The notes under the pieces: model-generated
Database searches by the model: none
Seen by the model: only the letters and a program-made list of their open reading frames with translations
Told to the model about the DNA's origin: nothing
Program-made: the position numbers and the translations under genes
Shown: positions 43,011 through 55,640 of the stretch, in pieces
How the letters are laid out: the number at the start of each line of letters is the position of its first letter
Position numbering within the stretch: the stretch's first letter is position 1
From: Nematopogon swammerdamellus
Lineage: Eukaryota; Arthropoda; Insecta; Lepidoptera; Adelidae
Length of the DNA stretch: 64,000 nt
Direction: 5' to 3'
NCBI GenBank assembly: GCA_946902875.1
Contig: OX336359.1
Coordinates: 124,001-188,000 of the forward strand

Positions 43011-44070
43011 GATGTGATATTATATATATATTGATTTTTTAGTGATCATGTGACATATCAATGAAAAGAGTTTGTTATATATAAGTCATGCAAATATATT
43101 TTTTTATAATTTTAAAATGCATACCTAGTTTTAAAGCTATTTACTGAGGCTAAAATTTCAACAAAATTGGTAATAAAGTTTACAAGAAAACATAAACCAA
43201 AATCCTAGATTCTTAAAGTTATCACGAAAAACGGAATGGTACGGAACCCTCGCCACGCGAGTTCGACCGGCCTTGACCGCTTTTTTTTATAACGGAACCA
43301 AATGTTCCACAATATTAGCGCACGTTGTATAATGATTGTAGAACATAGCTCATATTCAATATCAGGCTCACTTTCCGCCTAACGCTCTCCACACATTCAC
43401 AAGGAATTGGAGTTCGATTGAATTGTATGGTTAAATCGTCGAATGTTTTGAGAAGATACGTGTGATTCGGTGGAGTCGGAGGCGCCTCCGCGCCCGCGCC
43501 TCCCCCGCGCCGCCCCCGCGCCGCCCCCGCGCCGCCCCCGCGCTGCCCCCGCCTGCAGCCTCCGCTACCCTCTCGATCGCAGATCGCCGAGTCGGGCGGG
43601 GCGCATCAGTATTTGCCGCACGCGCCGGCTATTCGACGGGAATCTGAAAAACAAAGTGCCGCTGCCGCCCCCGCCCCGCGCACCCCTCCGCGCCTCCGCG
43701 CCGCTCCGCCGAGAACGTAGCGCAACACACTCACTCACTAACATCCAGGCTGGCAGCTAACCCTCGCCCGTATTCTAATCCAAACCTCAGTTGATTAGCC
43801 AGCTTGACAAATACACTTACAACTATCGTTGGTAATTTTGTTTGATTGTTGTCAGCTAATTCTATATATCTATAATCTATATAAATCTGGGTACATTCAA
43901 TACATCGTCAGTAACACAAAAAGAAATCTTAAGTATGACAACTTCTCGGAGGTGATATTGTTCGGTCGGAGCGGGTGATATTGTTCGGTCGGAGCGTGCC
44001 TCTGGCTGGACCCTCTGACTCGACCACCCATTGGATTGCATAAACAATTATGAGCAATTACTTAAGGAGC
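43011..44070. other. No gene; GGCCAAGTGCG-family terminus and C-rich 12-bp repeat
   Basis: 43235-43290 holds ggtacggaaccctcgccacgcgag, then gccttgaccgctttttt, a decayed family terminus. 43490-43555 is a (cgcgccgcccc)n-type minisatellite; its Pro/Arg/Ala-rich frames are compositional. A short direct duplication (gatattgttcggtcgga) lies at 43955-43995. Confidence 0.45.
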
Positions 44071-44940
44071 GCGACTAGCAGGTACACACGGGCGACCTGG
44101 AGCAACGACTCAAGATGCGTGTCTCGCGTCCTGCTTGCAGCACCAGACAGTCATGCATAGCAAACACTTCTGCAGCGCAGGCGCCGCGACATCTCTTGCT
44201 TATTTTTTTTTCCGTGGAGGAAATCCTCATGGATGTCATGAGGCCCGAGCCAGATGTCATGCCCGACTCCAACTGTTGCTCAGTGACCTACGGACTAAGA
44301 CCTCCTCCCCTCTCCGCCTTTTCCTTCCTGGGACCGCTTAGTATTACGTCAGGAAGGTCGCTGTCTATTTGGGTGGCCGTGAACCCGTTTGGATCTCCCA
44401 TTCGTCGTCCTCTCTCTCTTTCATGGTACGTTTTATGAAATTTGCATGCTTTACCCATTCGTCTTCGCTCCTTAGCATGAGTTCCACGAGGTTCACGGAA
44501 TTCAGCCTTTCTTCTTGCCCTTGCAAGATCTCCCTTTCCTGTTCGAATTGCCGGCACTCGAAGAGGGCGTGTTGTGGCGTGTCGTACTCGCCGCAGTAGG
44601 AGCACTCGTCACTTACGGCCCTTCCTATTGAGTGCAGAGAAGTGTTGAACACGCCATGGCCGCTCAGCGCTTGCGTGACCAGGCGATCCACTTCTCCGTG
44701 CCTGCGTTCAATCCATGGTCTTAAGCTCGGTATGACCTGCTTCGTCCACGCTCCCACGCTCCATGGCGGAGTCGAGGGAACTCCGCCATTCAGTCTCCCA
44801 TTCCGTCAAGGTTCTTGCTCTTATTTCTCGCGTCAGGTGGTCTGGGTTGTAGTACTGTCGGTGGCGCTCTTCTGCCAACCTTTGTACAGGTATCAAACCA
44901 GCTATCACCTGAGCTGCTTCCAGCGAGATTGTCCGATAAG

Positions 44941-45373
44941 CACTGGCGGACTAAGACTTTTTGATGCCCGGGGCGATCTTTAATTTTGGGCCCCCAGGCG
45001 CCCTCCAGATTTTAATAATTACTGAATTGAACACAATGCAGATGGAAACTCAAATTTTAATCAATATTTTTACCACGTTACAAACAGATTTACAAGTGAA
45101 AAACAAGTAATTAAAAGTCTTAGCCACAAATAGCCAATACACATTGGCACATAAAAAATCGAGAACATTTTTACGGGGAGCATTTTTATCGTAGCATGAT
45201 GTCGTTCTACCTGGCAGTAACTTCTTCTTTGTCTTGATAGAGGTAACGTGCAAGATTTCTTGTCATAAGTATCTTGTATGGTTAAAAGAGACGAACGCAC
45301 TGAATTAAGGCCGTTCTAAACGACTAAAAATATGGCGGACCGCCCCTGCCGCCCCCGCCTTAGTCCGCCAGTG
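44941..45373. mobile_element. hAT-type MITE inside the R1 LINE
   Basis: The ends CACTGGCGGACTAAG (44941-44955) and CTTAGTCCGCCAGTG (45359-45373) are perfect 15-bp inverted repeats. They are flanked by exact 8-bp duplications CCGATAAG at 44933-44940 and 45374-45381. Removing the element and one duplication rejoins the LINE frame (GAYR|TISLEAA). An 8-bp duplication and CACTGGCG-type ends indicate hAT mobilisation in trans. The 433-bp interior has no coding region. Confidence 0.93.
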
Positions 45374-46307
45374 CCGATAAGCCCCACTTATCCTGATGGC
45401 AAGCTGTCTTTGAATTTTTTCCAGCTTTATCCTGTACTTGGCCACCTTAAAGGCACTAATCCAGATTGGTGCTCCGTACAACATTACAGAGTGAGCGACG
45501 GATGCCAGTAGTCTTCTTCTACTGGCCCTTGGTTCACCTCTTCTGGGCATTAGCTGGCTAAGAGCCGTCGTCAGGCGTTCGGCATTCCCGGCTACTTCTT
45601 CAATGTGATCGTTGAACTTCAGACTTTTGTCTAGCCAGATGCCCAGATATTTTATTATCTTTTTAGGCTCTACGTCTACTCCCTCTACTCTGAATGTGAT
45701 TGGACTTTGCCTCTTCTTGCCGCTCAGGATTATGGTTTCAGTTTTTTCGGGGGCCAATCTAAGGTACTTCTGTCTCATCCAGCCGCTTATCCTAATGAGG
45801 GCGGTGTTGGCTATCTTCATTAGGGTATCCTCTTTCCTGGCCGTCACCACCAGCGCTAGGTCGTCTGCAAAGCCTATCAGTTGCACCTCGCATCCTAGGT
45901 TCAGACCAAGCACTTCGTCGTACAGGATATTCCATAGTGTCGGGCCCAGAATGGAGCCCTGTGGCACTCCGCTACTTACTTCAATTGTTTTCGTTGTTCC
46001 TTCGGCATCTCTGACCACGATGCTTCTTTCCTCAAGATAGCTGGTGAGCAAGTTGTACATATACTGCGGAAAGTTCCTTTTATTTAGCTCTCCGAGTATG
46101 ACTTGCCATGGTGCCGAGTTGAATGCATTTCTAACATCGAGTGCTATGAGGGCGCACAGTTTCCTAATGCGATGCGTACCCTGTTTGGCTGCCTTCACAC
46201 TTAATACTACCTGTTCAATAGCAGCTAGCGTGGATCTCCCTTCCTAAATCCATACTGCGTATCTGCTAGATCACCATGGTTCGGTAGCATTTCTTCTATT
46301 CTGTTCA

Positions 46308-46440
46308 AACTTCTTTTTCTATCATTTTGTTTTGATTTACGTTTTTGTTTATAGACGTCCAGAGATACCAGCCTTTCGGCTACAAAATCCAGACGTCTAC
46401 TACCTGCACTCTTGCGAGTACAGTGATCATGTATGCCAGA
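46308..46440 (-). mobile_element. 133-bp retroposed fragment with 13-bp target duplications
   Basis: tctattctgttca occurs at 46295-46307 and 46441-46453, flanking the insert exactly. On the minus strand the insert ends in an A-rich stretch (aaaacaaaatgatagaaaaag), as left by LINE machinery. It interrupts the R1 LINE between the LLNRI and IEEMLP segments. The inserted frame SAGSRRLDFVAERLVSLDVY could derive from an mRNA or another LINE; source unknown. Confidence 0.8.
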
Positions 46441-47150
46441 TCTATTCTGTTCAGTAGAATTCCCTCTAGTAGCTTACCGTAGCAGTCCAGCAGGCAGAGC
46501 GGTCTATATCCAGTTGGATCGTCAGCGGGTTTTTTTAGCCTTTCGGAGGAGTACCAGCCTTGCCTTTTTCCATATGGCTGGGAATTCGCCGATTCGAAGA
46601 ACATTATTCAAGACCAGTTTGATTTTTTCAGGTATGATCTCCGTCGCCAGTTTCACGACTTCTGGTGGTATTTGATCTAAGCCTGGTGCCTTTTTTAGTT
46701 TAATTTTCTCCCGGGCCTTCTGCAGTTCATCGTCAGAGATTTCCGGCACATCTTGCACCGGGGTTGTTACTCGCTCAAATATGTCTGTTGGGGGAAGAGT
46801 ATATCGACTATCTCCTCTATTTTCCTCATACCCATTTGTATGGGTGGGTTGCCCTTCAGTCTCTTAGTGGCTATTTTATATCCGAGCCCCCATACATCGC
46901 TATCTATTTCCTCGCAGACAGCCTTCCAGCACTCCTCCTTAGACGTAGTATGAGTAGCTGTAGAGCTAGTTTGGCCTTTTTGTACTCATCGCCGATATAT
47001 TTAGTCTGCACTTCATTTTGGGTCTTCTTTAGTCTTGCTTGCTCTTGCTTACTTAGTCGGCTATCATCGCCAGCGATGTCAGCCGGTCACGTCGGCAAGA
47101 ACCACGTGCCGTGTCAGTGATCCGTTTGTACGTGCCGGCCGTTTCAGGAG

Positions 47151-47589
47151 TTCTCCTTCTGTTCTGCACGTAAAAGGTGCGGAGCATTGTGTTTCTGCAC
47201 GATTACGATTACAATGAGCTCGGAATTTACGACGGCTCTGCAACGCATATATCGAGCAGCAGCATCCGTTTGTCTAAGTAGAATGTTGTTGGGTCTAGGG
47301 TGCCTGTCACACGCGCTGTCCGAGGTCATTATTTCGGAACGTATAGCTCTTTAAATCTAAAAATAAATATTATGACAAAGTAGTCCGCTTAGTCCGTTGT
47401 TATACGCAATGGTAACTATTTTGATCCAATAAGTTGCCTCTATAAGGAGAGTCAATGACCTCAAATAATGAGTACTTAAAGTGCCTAGTGGAGCGTTCTA
47501 TTATGTAAAAGATTTTGTTTGTTCCTCTTTTGCTACCTGCAATCAGTTTTTTTAACTATAAGTAGTTTTTCTTAATTGTCCTGTCTTTC
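47151..47589. other. Spacer between two LINE remnants
   Basis: No domain recognised. Short frames on either strand lack conserved motifs. Confidence 0.4.
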
Positions 47590-48550
47590 AGAATCGGGCT
47601 CCAGTGAGTCCAATTTCTTCCCTTGCAGCCGTCCTAGATTCCTAGTTCTCCAGGTTCAGGATGTGTTTTCGCCGCAGGCGCCTCTTCTTTGCGGGTTGGG
47701 TCAGTGTTGAAGGATGTTGAGATGGATTGAGAGTCGGTTTTTTTATACCTGGTTATGACACCTTTGGCTTCCTCACTGATTGTAGGAACTTCAAGGAGGT
47801 TGTGGATTTCTTTATTAGTTATAAAAAGAATGGTGTTCTGTAGCCTTTGCAGGATATTCAAATTTGTGTTGCTTGCACAGTACTATAGCTGTAATCCATA
47901 TGTCCATATCAGTCTTATAATTACCTTAAAGAACAGAATCTTGTTCTGTAGGGATGACTTGGACTATTTGCCCAGTAGCCAGGTCAGAGTTCTGAAGCGG
48001 TGACATGCTTGATCTCTCCTTGGCTTTGATTATGCTTGTTCCATGTAAGCCTACGATCCAGGTGAACTCCAGGAAATACCTTGTCATTTCTCAAGGTATA
48101 TGTATGTAACCTGGATTGACTTCGTTGCGCTGGGTTTGATTCTCCATTTTTGGAGGCAATTGTGGATATTATCCAATCGTGACTGAAGTTTCCTTGAGGC
48201 AGTAGACGGGTCTGGGCTACAAGCTACTGCTGCTGTGTCGTCAGCAAATGTTGTCGTCACGGTATCATCATCTTCAGGCAAGTCTGCTGTGAAGATGGAC
48301 CGAGTGTTGGACTTATAGTTGGGCCGAGAACACTTCCTTGCGGGACAGAACTACAGAAGCTAGTAAGTCATGGAAGGTTGACCCTCCCTTCCCTCGCCTG
48401 GAATATCCTTTCCGATAGATATGACTTTAGTATTGCGTAAAATGTGTGTGGTAGGTATGACTTTATCTTGTACAATGGCCCCTTATTCCAGACCCAGTCA
48501 AAGGCTTGCTGAACATCAAGGAATTATGTAAAAGATAGACAATTGCTGTT
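47590..48550 (-). pseudogene. Degenerate jockey-type LINE (RT to C-terminus)
   Basis: From about 48540 downward the minus strand gives DVQQAFDWVWNKG, SVPQGSVLGP, TTFADDTAAVACSPD (catalytic Asp pair), LQKWRIKPSATKS, then IWITA, HNLLEVPTISEEAK and a C-terminal TRKEEAPAAKTHPEPGEL. FADDTA...KW.IK.N..KS is the pattern of jockey-clade RTs. It is frameshifted repeatedly and has no endonuclease part. Confidence 0.8.
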
Positions 48551-48859
48551 CTTCAGTTGAACGATTAAGTACTTTAATGAAAACTAGCTTTTGAAAAAGG
48601 CAGGAAATATAAAAAGAAAATATTTTTAAAAAGGACAATTCCTCCATTTTTACGATGAAAGTAGATACTGCTAAATATGTTTTCAGACAAAAAATACTGC
48701 TTAAATACCAATTACATTAAGTGCAAACCGGCCTTGTCCATTTTAATTTTTTTCAGAAAAAAAATTACGTTCTTAGTATAAGTACATTATAGTTTTGGCT
48801 AGAGCTAAATTTAAAGTCTTTTAGAAATAAAAATCCTCACGGTAGTGTCACTATATATA

Positions 48860-49325
48860 TTTGAGGTTATAATGTATGTACGATTGAATATTGAAAGCTA
48901 CGAGAAAAACTGTTCGCAACAAGAGTATAACACTCGCCACGGTGCCAGTCTAAGACCCGTGATGCACCATAGTGCAATGGCAGAAAAGAACCCGCGAGTA
49001 ATAGGCCCCAAACTTTTTGAAAAGCTGCCTCAGTCACTAAAAGTGATTGAGAGCAATATTGTTTTTAGGTGCCGACTAAAGGACTTACTGTTAAACAAAC
49101 CTTATTACGAGTACAAGGTAACTGAATACCTTGATGACGAATTTAATGATTAATTTATTGTACAGTTTATTGTATAAGTATTTGACTATTTTTATTTGAG
49201 CATATTTGTGTGACCGATCGTCATTGACGAACTATTGACGAGTAGTGTAAATGACCACCATGTACCTAACATCATTTTTATATGTGTGTGAAATTTTACA
49301 TTATAATAAATAAATACAATATTAT
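48860..49325 (+). pseudogene. LINE 3' end: RT C-terminal segment and 3' UTR
   Basis: The open frame 48845-49153 includes NTRHGASLRPVMHHSAMAEK and PKLFEKLPQSLKVIESN, a segment I associate with the C-terminal domain of several insect LINEs (NTR...P.....YN.LP..LK). It ends with a stop and a 3' UTR containing aataaataaatac at about 49309. No RT palm is present, so it is a 5'-truncated insertion. Confidence 0.65.
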
Positions 49326-52300
49326 GTACTGTCATCTAATTGTAATTTTATTACACGAATTTAATCCAGTAGGATTTCCGGTTCTTGGAAAATTTGATTG
49401 AGCCTCTGCGCGGTACCTACAGCACAGCGGGTCCGGAGAGTAACGCACGTGAATGTAATTGACAGATAATTGACGTCCCCCCCTGCAGAGCCCCCGCCCC
49501 GCCTACTCTCCGAAGAAAACAATCAATACGTGGAGAGGAGCGTGTGAGTGAAGCAGCTACACCCCGCCTACTGTCTCCTGGCGCTACACTTCATTTGATG
49601 TTTAGCAATTTAAAGGGCCTCTATTGCAAAAGACAATTAGGTACATTTTAGCAGGCGAACCTTGAACACACGGCATAAGGAATGGGCCGGAAGGGCCGTG
49701 GAACGGCCGTGCTATTGAACTTGTACTGAAACTACGACGATCATTTTTACGACATGTTAGTCCGTAGTAGGACGAACGAAACTATTCTACGCAGACATGT
49801 TTCTACTTGGCGCACTGAGAGATGGGATCTCGCGCCCCCGACCTAGACTCGCGCCGTGCATACTTTCTTGCGCCCCGAAAAACTTTCTTTTTTCCATCTA
49901 AACAACTCAATAAACGTTTAAACAGAACTAACATAATAAATAGGTATACATATTAATATGTGTCGACAGATATTTATTTCTGGTCAAAATCTAAATAACT
50001 AATAAATCTCATATTTCCTGTATGCGTGTATGTAAGGGTGTATGCATGTGTGTATGTCTGTGCGTACCTATGTATGTAGGTAATCTCTACTCGTTTCTGG
50101 TAAAATGCAAAATTAAAGAGAGTGAAAATATATTTCTATTAGAGGAACGAACAGAATTCACACGTTGCTTTCATTTTTAGTTGTTATAATTAACCATTTT
50201 TTTAAATATTTCTTAGATTTTTTTTATTTAATATAAGTAACATAGGGAAATGCTACAACTTATTCATAGGTAGGCATCACCCATTCTATGTACAAAACAC
50301 TCGAGTTGGAGAGCGTGCGTGCCCCCTGACGGTAGGCGGTGCGTAGCGTGGGAGGGTAAATGAAGCTAAAGGAGCAACGGGGTAAGCAGAATTGGAAGTG
50401 ATGGATTGTGTTGGTGCAGATATACTATACTACACTACACGCACATCACCGAGACAGTGGAGCTTGACACACCACAACACGCCTGTTTCCCAGTTGGGTC
50501 TCCACGTGCCGCGACTCTGACACTCCTCTGATGCTGCTTTCGTACGTTCCCGTCATACTGCGCACAATATGAGTATTTTAGTGCACACATGCTCGACCGC
50601 AAGTAACCCAACTTAGATACGTGCGTGCAGGGCTCCAGGGCGACTCTCTACGACCATTCCACAAATAGCGAGCACAGAGCTGAGGCAGCTCCATCCACTC
50701 TCCGCGTCCACGTCCCAGTCAGCGCAGACTGGCTGAAGAGTGACGAGGGCTCGACGCGAGCCGGAACGTCTTGCGAGCTATGAGGGAGCAACACTGGCCA
50801 CGAGCTGGTGTCGCGCTCCACTGAAACATTCTCCTAACTGAATGTGGTCAGTGAAGCCATGGAGTGCTGTGTGTACCTCGCCTGCCGGGGGCTATGGGAT
50901 TACACACTCGAGATTCGAGAAACAGATTCGACGAAAAGATTGTGACAAGCACATGTAATAGATAAATTAATTGAAACAGTAGTAGTAGTAGTAACAGTAG
51001 GCTCACAATAGACTCGGTATAGAGCTTAGTCTCGTCGAGCCGAGCGAAGATTTGTGTGTGTGTTTAAAATTCATTGAGCGAACCATGCACTCGAATAATG
51101 CCAGCCACATACCACTTGCGGCCTGTTATTTATGTCAGCTATTAGGCTGATGTTACAGTAAGTACGTCCGCTGGTGTCTGTTGAGGTTTTCCCGCTGTCA
51201 CACAGTATCGTTTTCGCACAAAATAAATCAGACACACCAGGGAAATTTCCAGGGAGTAAAGTTGTTGTCTCGCCAGCACGACACCAATTTGTCGAGCCAA
51301 TCTCACATGTGCGCCGACTCCGTGCGCCCTTTATGTTGCTATGAAGTGGATTTTCTGCGATGAATTAATTTTCCCCTCGCTGTGTCCCCGGCACCGCCAC
51401 AGAATATCAACAAATAATCCGGCGGCTCGGCAATAAATCTTGTATGGACAGTTCGTTGTAAGGGCCTGTGATTTGTTATCTGCCCCGAGCTTCATTCATA
51501 ACTTACAAAAAAAAGTTCACGCGGTGGTACTGGCACGTCGGCGGCGGCGGTGGCGGCGGCGGGCGTGCACTAGCACCCTCGCATAATAAAACAAAACGTT
51601 GGGAGCGGGGCGCCATTTATATGAAAGTAAAATACAAACTCTGCTGTATTCAAGCGCAGAGAGACTAAACTGATCCGCATCACACCACATTAGTATCTAT
51701 CTATCCACTTTACTTCTATTATGTACACATATAGACAATATCAATGAAATTGATAGAAGCCTTCGGAAAAATCGATGTTATGTTTTAACAACTTAGAAAA
51801 AATTTCCCACAACAAGGGAGAGAAAAGGGAATTATTTGAAATCCTATTCGGAAAATTCTACTGAACGGCCTTATACATATTTGCTATTTTAAGCATAACG
51901 CCACGACTCCCACAGGGAGGCATTCTGGGTCCGTTACGTTTAAATGTACTGTCTAGCCTGGCTCCTTCTCACCTATGTACAACCTACAACATTATACCAC
52001 TGTAATAATTAATGATTGCAAGAACTAAAGCTGACTGCACACTAATGCAATAAATAAAACAATGTGACATTTGTTACAACACTCACAAAGAGCTTACCAG
52101 GCGTATTTACCTCTAATAATAATGACAATTTACCTTGATCTCAAATAAGAATTCATTTTAAATGCTAAAAACCAATTTCCCGTTTTTATATGACTGATGA
52201 GGCACGTCTTTGAGCGAGTGGGGCGGCGGCCCTCAGAAGCTGACAAATAGCTCGTCGAGACATCCAGTGTACATCCGGCTGGAGTTGCTCGTAGGCTCCG

Positions 52301-52611
52301 ACAAAAGTAAATGAATCCGTCTGTTCTATGTGGTCGCCCAGCTTGTTGCAGCTTCACTCGCCCCGGCCTGTTCGGACCGGCTCGGAAAACTGTTCAGACT
52401 GGCTCGCACCCAGGGTTGCCAGCTCCCATTTTGCACTTGAGAGAATGTGATGAAATAAACTAAAGTCCCAAGGATGAACATACATACATGACACAGTTTA
52501 GTTTTAAATAAAATTTGTGTCTTATCATCTTATTAGTGTACTTAATGTATTGATACAAATATAACTTACAACGTGAAAGGACGATTAATGGTCATATGGC
52601 TATGCAAATAG
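49326..52611. other. Largely unrecognised DNA, one decayed dispersed repeat
   Basis: 50470-50590 holds a decayed copy of the 9690-9840 repeat. 51535-51560 is GGC-rich. A (TAG)n run is at 50977-50992. Sequence at 50.6-51.5 kb and 52.1-52.4 kb looks non-repetitive within this window and might include unique intronic or regulatory DNA; I find no exon with splice sites and Ig-type coding on the minus strand. Confidence 0.4.
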
Positions 52612-52760
52612 TTAGTGTTTTCCGTCCAATTCAGTGTAGCCGGCACGACCGAAGGGAAGCACTGACGTGGCGCCAAGTTCACCCAGTGTTATGGGCTGAC
52701 ATCACGAATGTTGTAGGTGATGTAGTCAACCGTGTCAGTTTCAATAACAAAAATACATTG
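52612..52760 (+). mobile_element. SINE / short retroposon, family 1 (copy 3)
   Basis: ttttccgtccaattcagtgtagccggcacgaccgaag through gtgtcagtttcaataacaaaaatac closely matches 8258-8390. The poly-A has decayed. The open frame continuing past it is not a gene. Confidence 0.75.
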
Positions 52761-53154
52761 TCGTTTTATAAATATACAAAAATATTTATTTCTGTGGCTG
52801 AAAATGGGGACGAATTCAAAATAGAGGAAGTCTGGGAACCCTACGCACCGGACCGGTCGTAAGTTTCAGGAGTTTTTACAGAGCTGTGTGGGTGCGAGGC
52901 GAGGACCGACCGCGTGATTTATAATAGTATTATTTTCCGGCGGCTCCGTCACTCCCCTTGCATTGTGTTCTCTGCCAGTCCAGCTCACCCACCGCAACCG
53001 ACGCGATGTTAAGTACCTAATGAAGACCTAATGAAGTTGCAAAGTTTAACTGGAATCAATATAATTCTTAGTGGTACCTATGTCAGTTTTTTCTCGCTAT
53101 TGTTTATATTTACTAGTATGGAATGAATAATAAATATTGTAGCTAGATTTTAAG

Positions 53155-53290
53155 CGATTCTTTGTTGTGGTATAGTGGCGTAGATTAGATTAGATTAGAT
53201 TAGAGTAGAGTGGAGTGAAGTGGAGTGGAGAAGAGTGGAGTGGAGTAGAGTAGAGTGAAGTAGAGTAGAGTATAGTAGAGTAGGGGTTGG
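53155..53290. repeat. Pentanucleotide (TAGAG/TGGAG)n array, short
   Basis: gattagattag gives way to tagagtggagtgaag units over about 115 bp. The 23 bases before it (gcgattctttgttgtggtatagt) match those before the 59.1-kb array with two differences, so both arrays grew from copies of one sequence. Confidence 0.85.
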
Positions 53291-54295
53291 AAAGTTCTAA
53301 TTGTACGTATACAGGTTGAGGTCGTGAATAGCTGCAGCGCTTCAGGGAGTGATTCTCTGCAAAATTCGAAACAAATCGTTTTCTCCACGCATTTAAATTT
53401 GTCTAACCTCAAAATGAGTGCAGATTGTGATTTTTACAATAATAGATAATAATATAGGTACTTGCAAAAATACAAGTATAAACAAGAGAACATGTATTTA
53501 TTTTTTTATTTAAAATTGTGTTTAATTTGAGATGCAGAATCTCTTGCTGATGCGCTGCAGCTATTCACAAAATCACCTGCATAATAATACTCGTATAATG
53601 CATTTCGTGCGGTTTCGTTATCAACACAAACGTGCATAACTCCATGTCGGTACACCCCCGCGGACATCGTTAGCAGTTAAATGGCAAATCCGTTAGCGAT
53701 AATATCACTCGCCCCCGCGCAGCGAGCTGGGCGGGGAGCGGCGGAGGGGGTGGGGGATGGGGAGGGGGGGGGGGGCTAGTATTCCGTTATCCGCACTCGT
53801 TCCGCTGTACAACGCACCACTATATTCCGTTATTTTTCTAAAAAATAAAAAGGCTGAAAGGCGCACTCGGAGTAGGTGTCGCGTATTTCAGGCTCCGCTC
53901 GCCGTTTTAATTGCTGGCGGCGTTAAAGCCTGAAAAATGCTGCCTCCACCTCCCCCAACCCTTCGCACCCCTACTAGTCGCAACCTGAGCACGCAACCTT
54001 CAGTCGCTTGTAGCTAGCTGTACAGTGGCAACTGCTGGAGCCATTTATATTTCTTTTCAATGTTTTTTTTAAATGTATGTATGGGTAATTTGACGATGTA
54101 TTTTTTCATACAATAAACATTTCAATTGAAATACTTTGTAATACATAATTTTTCTAAACATAGAAAAGTATAGTCAGTTCAAAATAATTTATAGTATGTA
54201 GTGCGAATCCTTTGAAGATATTTTTCCCCCCATCATTTATGTTTAAGATATTTTGGGAGGTTTTCGATTACGCACACACATTATAATAGGAAAAC
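53291..54295. other. No gene recognised; G-rich islet at 53700-53775
   Basis: A strongly G-rich strand (gcggggagcggcggaggggg, then a G11 run near 53765) is quadruplex-prone. The remaining sequence is not repetitive within the window and shows no coding exon. Confidence 0.4.
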
Positions 54296-54589
54296 CACAG
54301 AGCATCAAATACCTACCGCGGGCGCCCCCTACTAGAGGCGCCCTAAGCGATGATATTTGAAACCCAATAACCGTACGCTGAGCTGCTAGCGCTTCGTATG
54401 TGTGTGTGTGTGCTAGTATCGACACTACACACAAAGAGGAGCAAGTTAGGCACACGCACAAAACAAATGCACACGCACAACACACATATGTAAGTCATAG
54501 GCCACGCCCATAGGCTTCAACGGCGTTGTAGAGAAATCGCGCTCACGGCGCCTCTAGTAGGGGCGGGCGCGCGCATTTCATGCTCTGTG
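54296..54589. mobile_element. MITE with 8-bp target duplication (hAT-like)
   Basis: cacagagcatcaaat at the left and atttcatgctctgtg at the right are inverted repeats with one mismatch; inside them cgccccctactagaggcgcc and ggcgcctctagtaggggcg extend the inverted structure to about 50 bp. AGGAAAAC flanks both sides exactly (54288-54295, 54590-54597). A (GT)n tract is in the core. An 8-bp duplication suggests hAT-type transposition. Confidence 0.8.
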
Positions 54590-55075
54590 AGGAAAACCTA
54601 CGAATATGTCAAACAAATCGCGCTTTCCGTATAAAACTATGATAAAGGCGGTGCTGCACGCCACGCCTCGTGCGATGCTATTGCGATTTTTATGGTTAGG
54701 TTAGGTTTGGAGTTATTATTCAACGTTTTAAACATTTACTGGTGTAGAGCTGTGAGGTAAAAGGCGAAGCGGTGTCGTGTCCTCTGGCTCCACGTGTAGC
54801 TGCAGCTGATGTTGTTGTATGGGCGAGTGCCCAGTTGTTCTGCCAAGCGATCTGTATTTGTGCGAGGCGTATTTGATATTTCAGCAATGTGTTATGTGGC
54901 GTATGGAATTCTTAATTAGCCGTTATTTGCCACCTGTTGGCGTGCTAGTGAATCTTTCTGTTTTTTCGTCGCGAAGCGATGTAGGTTATTATCGATCTTT
55001 ATTATTCAGTTGTGGGATAGGTGTCGCTATCACCACACTGGCATTTTGTTGAGAAAGTGAATTATTGAGTGTGCC
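54590..55075. other. Flank of Helentron-like copy 2, nothing recognised
   Basis: The frame 54819-55052 has no domain. No repeat terminus is identified before the palindrome. Confidence 0.4.
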
Positions 55076-55640
55076 TACAAAGATAAAAAATATAGGTAAA
55101 AAATTTTTTAAGTTAAACGGTTTTATTAAAAATAAAAAACTAGAAAAAAAACAGCTGTACAAAAAACTAGAAAATAATAAGGACACAAGCCTGGGCCTTC
55201 TTAAGATTTTACGTATGGGTAAGAAATTGTGCAATACTAGCGTGCTGTGTTCTCATGTCGGATGCCAAAGGGCACATTGTGTCGCTGCGTCAGCGGAATA
55301 AGTAATAAATTGAGACTTTTAACAGACTAATATAAAAACGTGGGGCGCATGTTATTTATTACGCATATTATACGCCCCACGTTTTTATATTAGTCTGTTA
55401 AAAGTCTCAATTTATTACTTATTCCGCTGACGCAGCGACACAATGTGCCCTTTGGCATCCGACATGAGAACACAGCACGCTAGTATTGCACAATTTCTTA
55501 CCCAGACGTAAAATCTAAAGAAGGCCCAGGCTTGTGTCCTTATTATTTTCTAGTTTTTTGTACAGCTGTTTTTTTTCTAGTTTTTTATTTTTAATAAAAC
55601 CGTTTAACTTAAAAGTTTTTTTACCTATATTTTTATTTAC
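55076..55640. repeat. Long near-perfect palindrome, about 270-bp arms (copy 2)
   Basis: Arms 55076-55347 and 55373-55640 fold around a 25-bp loop. The arms match those of 19472-20022 with a few base differences. Confidence 0.9.

Larger units (their letters stand above)
44075..47150 (-). pseudogene. 5'-truncated R1-clade LINE, interrupted by two insertions
   Basis: On the minus strand, order 5' to 3': an ORF2 linker (about 47100-46770), RT start KKAPGLDQIPPEVVK (~46690), ALDVRNAFNSAPW, VPQGSILGPTLWN, IGFADDLALVV (catalytic Asp pair), LGIWLDKSLKFNDH, ISGAYR, then EERHRQYY and a C-terminal C-x2-C-x7-H-x4-C knuckle (CSYCGEYDTPQHALFEC). This pattern fits R1/TRAS/SART-type LINEs. The endonuclease part is missing; there is at least one single-base frameshift near 46240. 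A hAT-type MITE (44941-45373) and a 133-bp insert (46308-46440) split it. Confidence 0.85.

Noticed and set aside
43462..43760. Pro/Arg/Ala-rich coding frames
   Set aside because: Produced by a C-rich 12-bp minisatellite and neighbouring GC-rich DNA.
44365..46758. Several separate small genes
   Set aside because: All are pieces of one R1-type LINE separated by two insertions and a frameshift.
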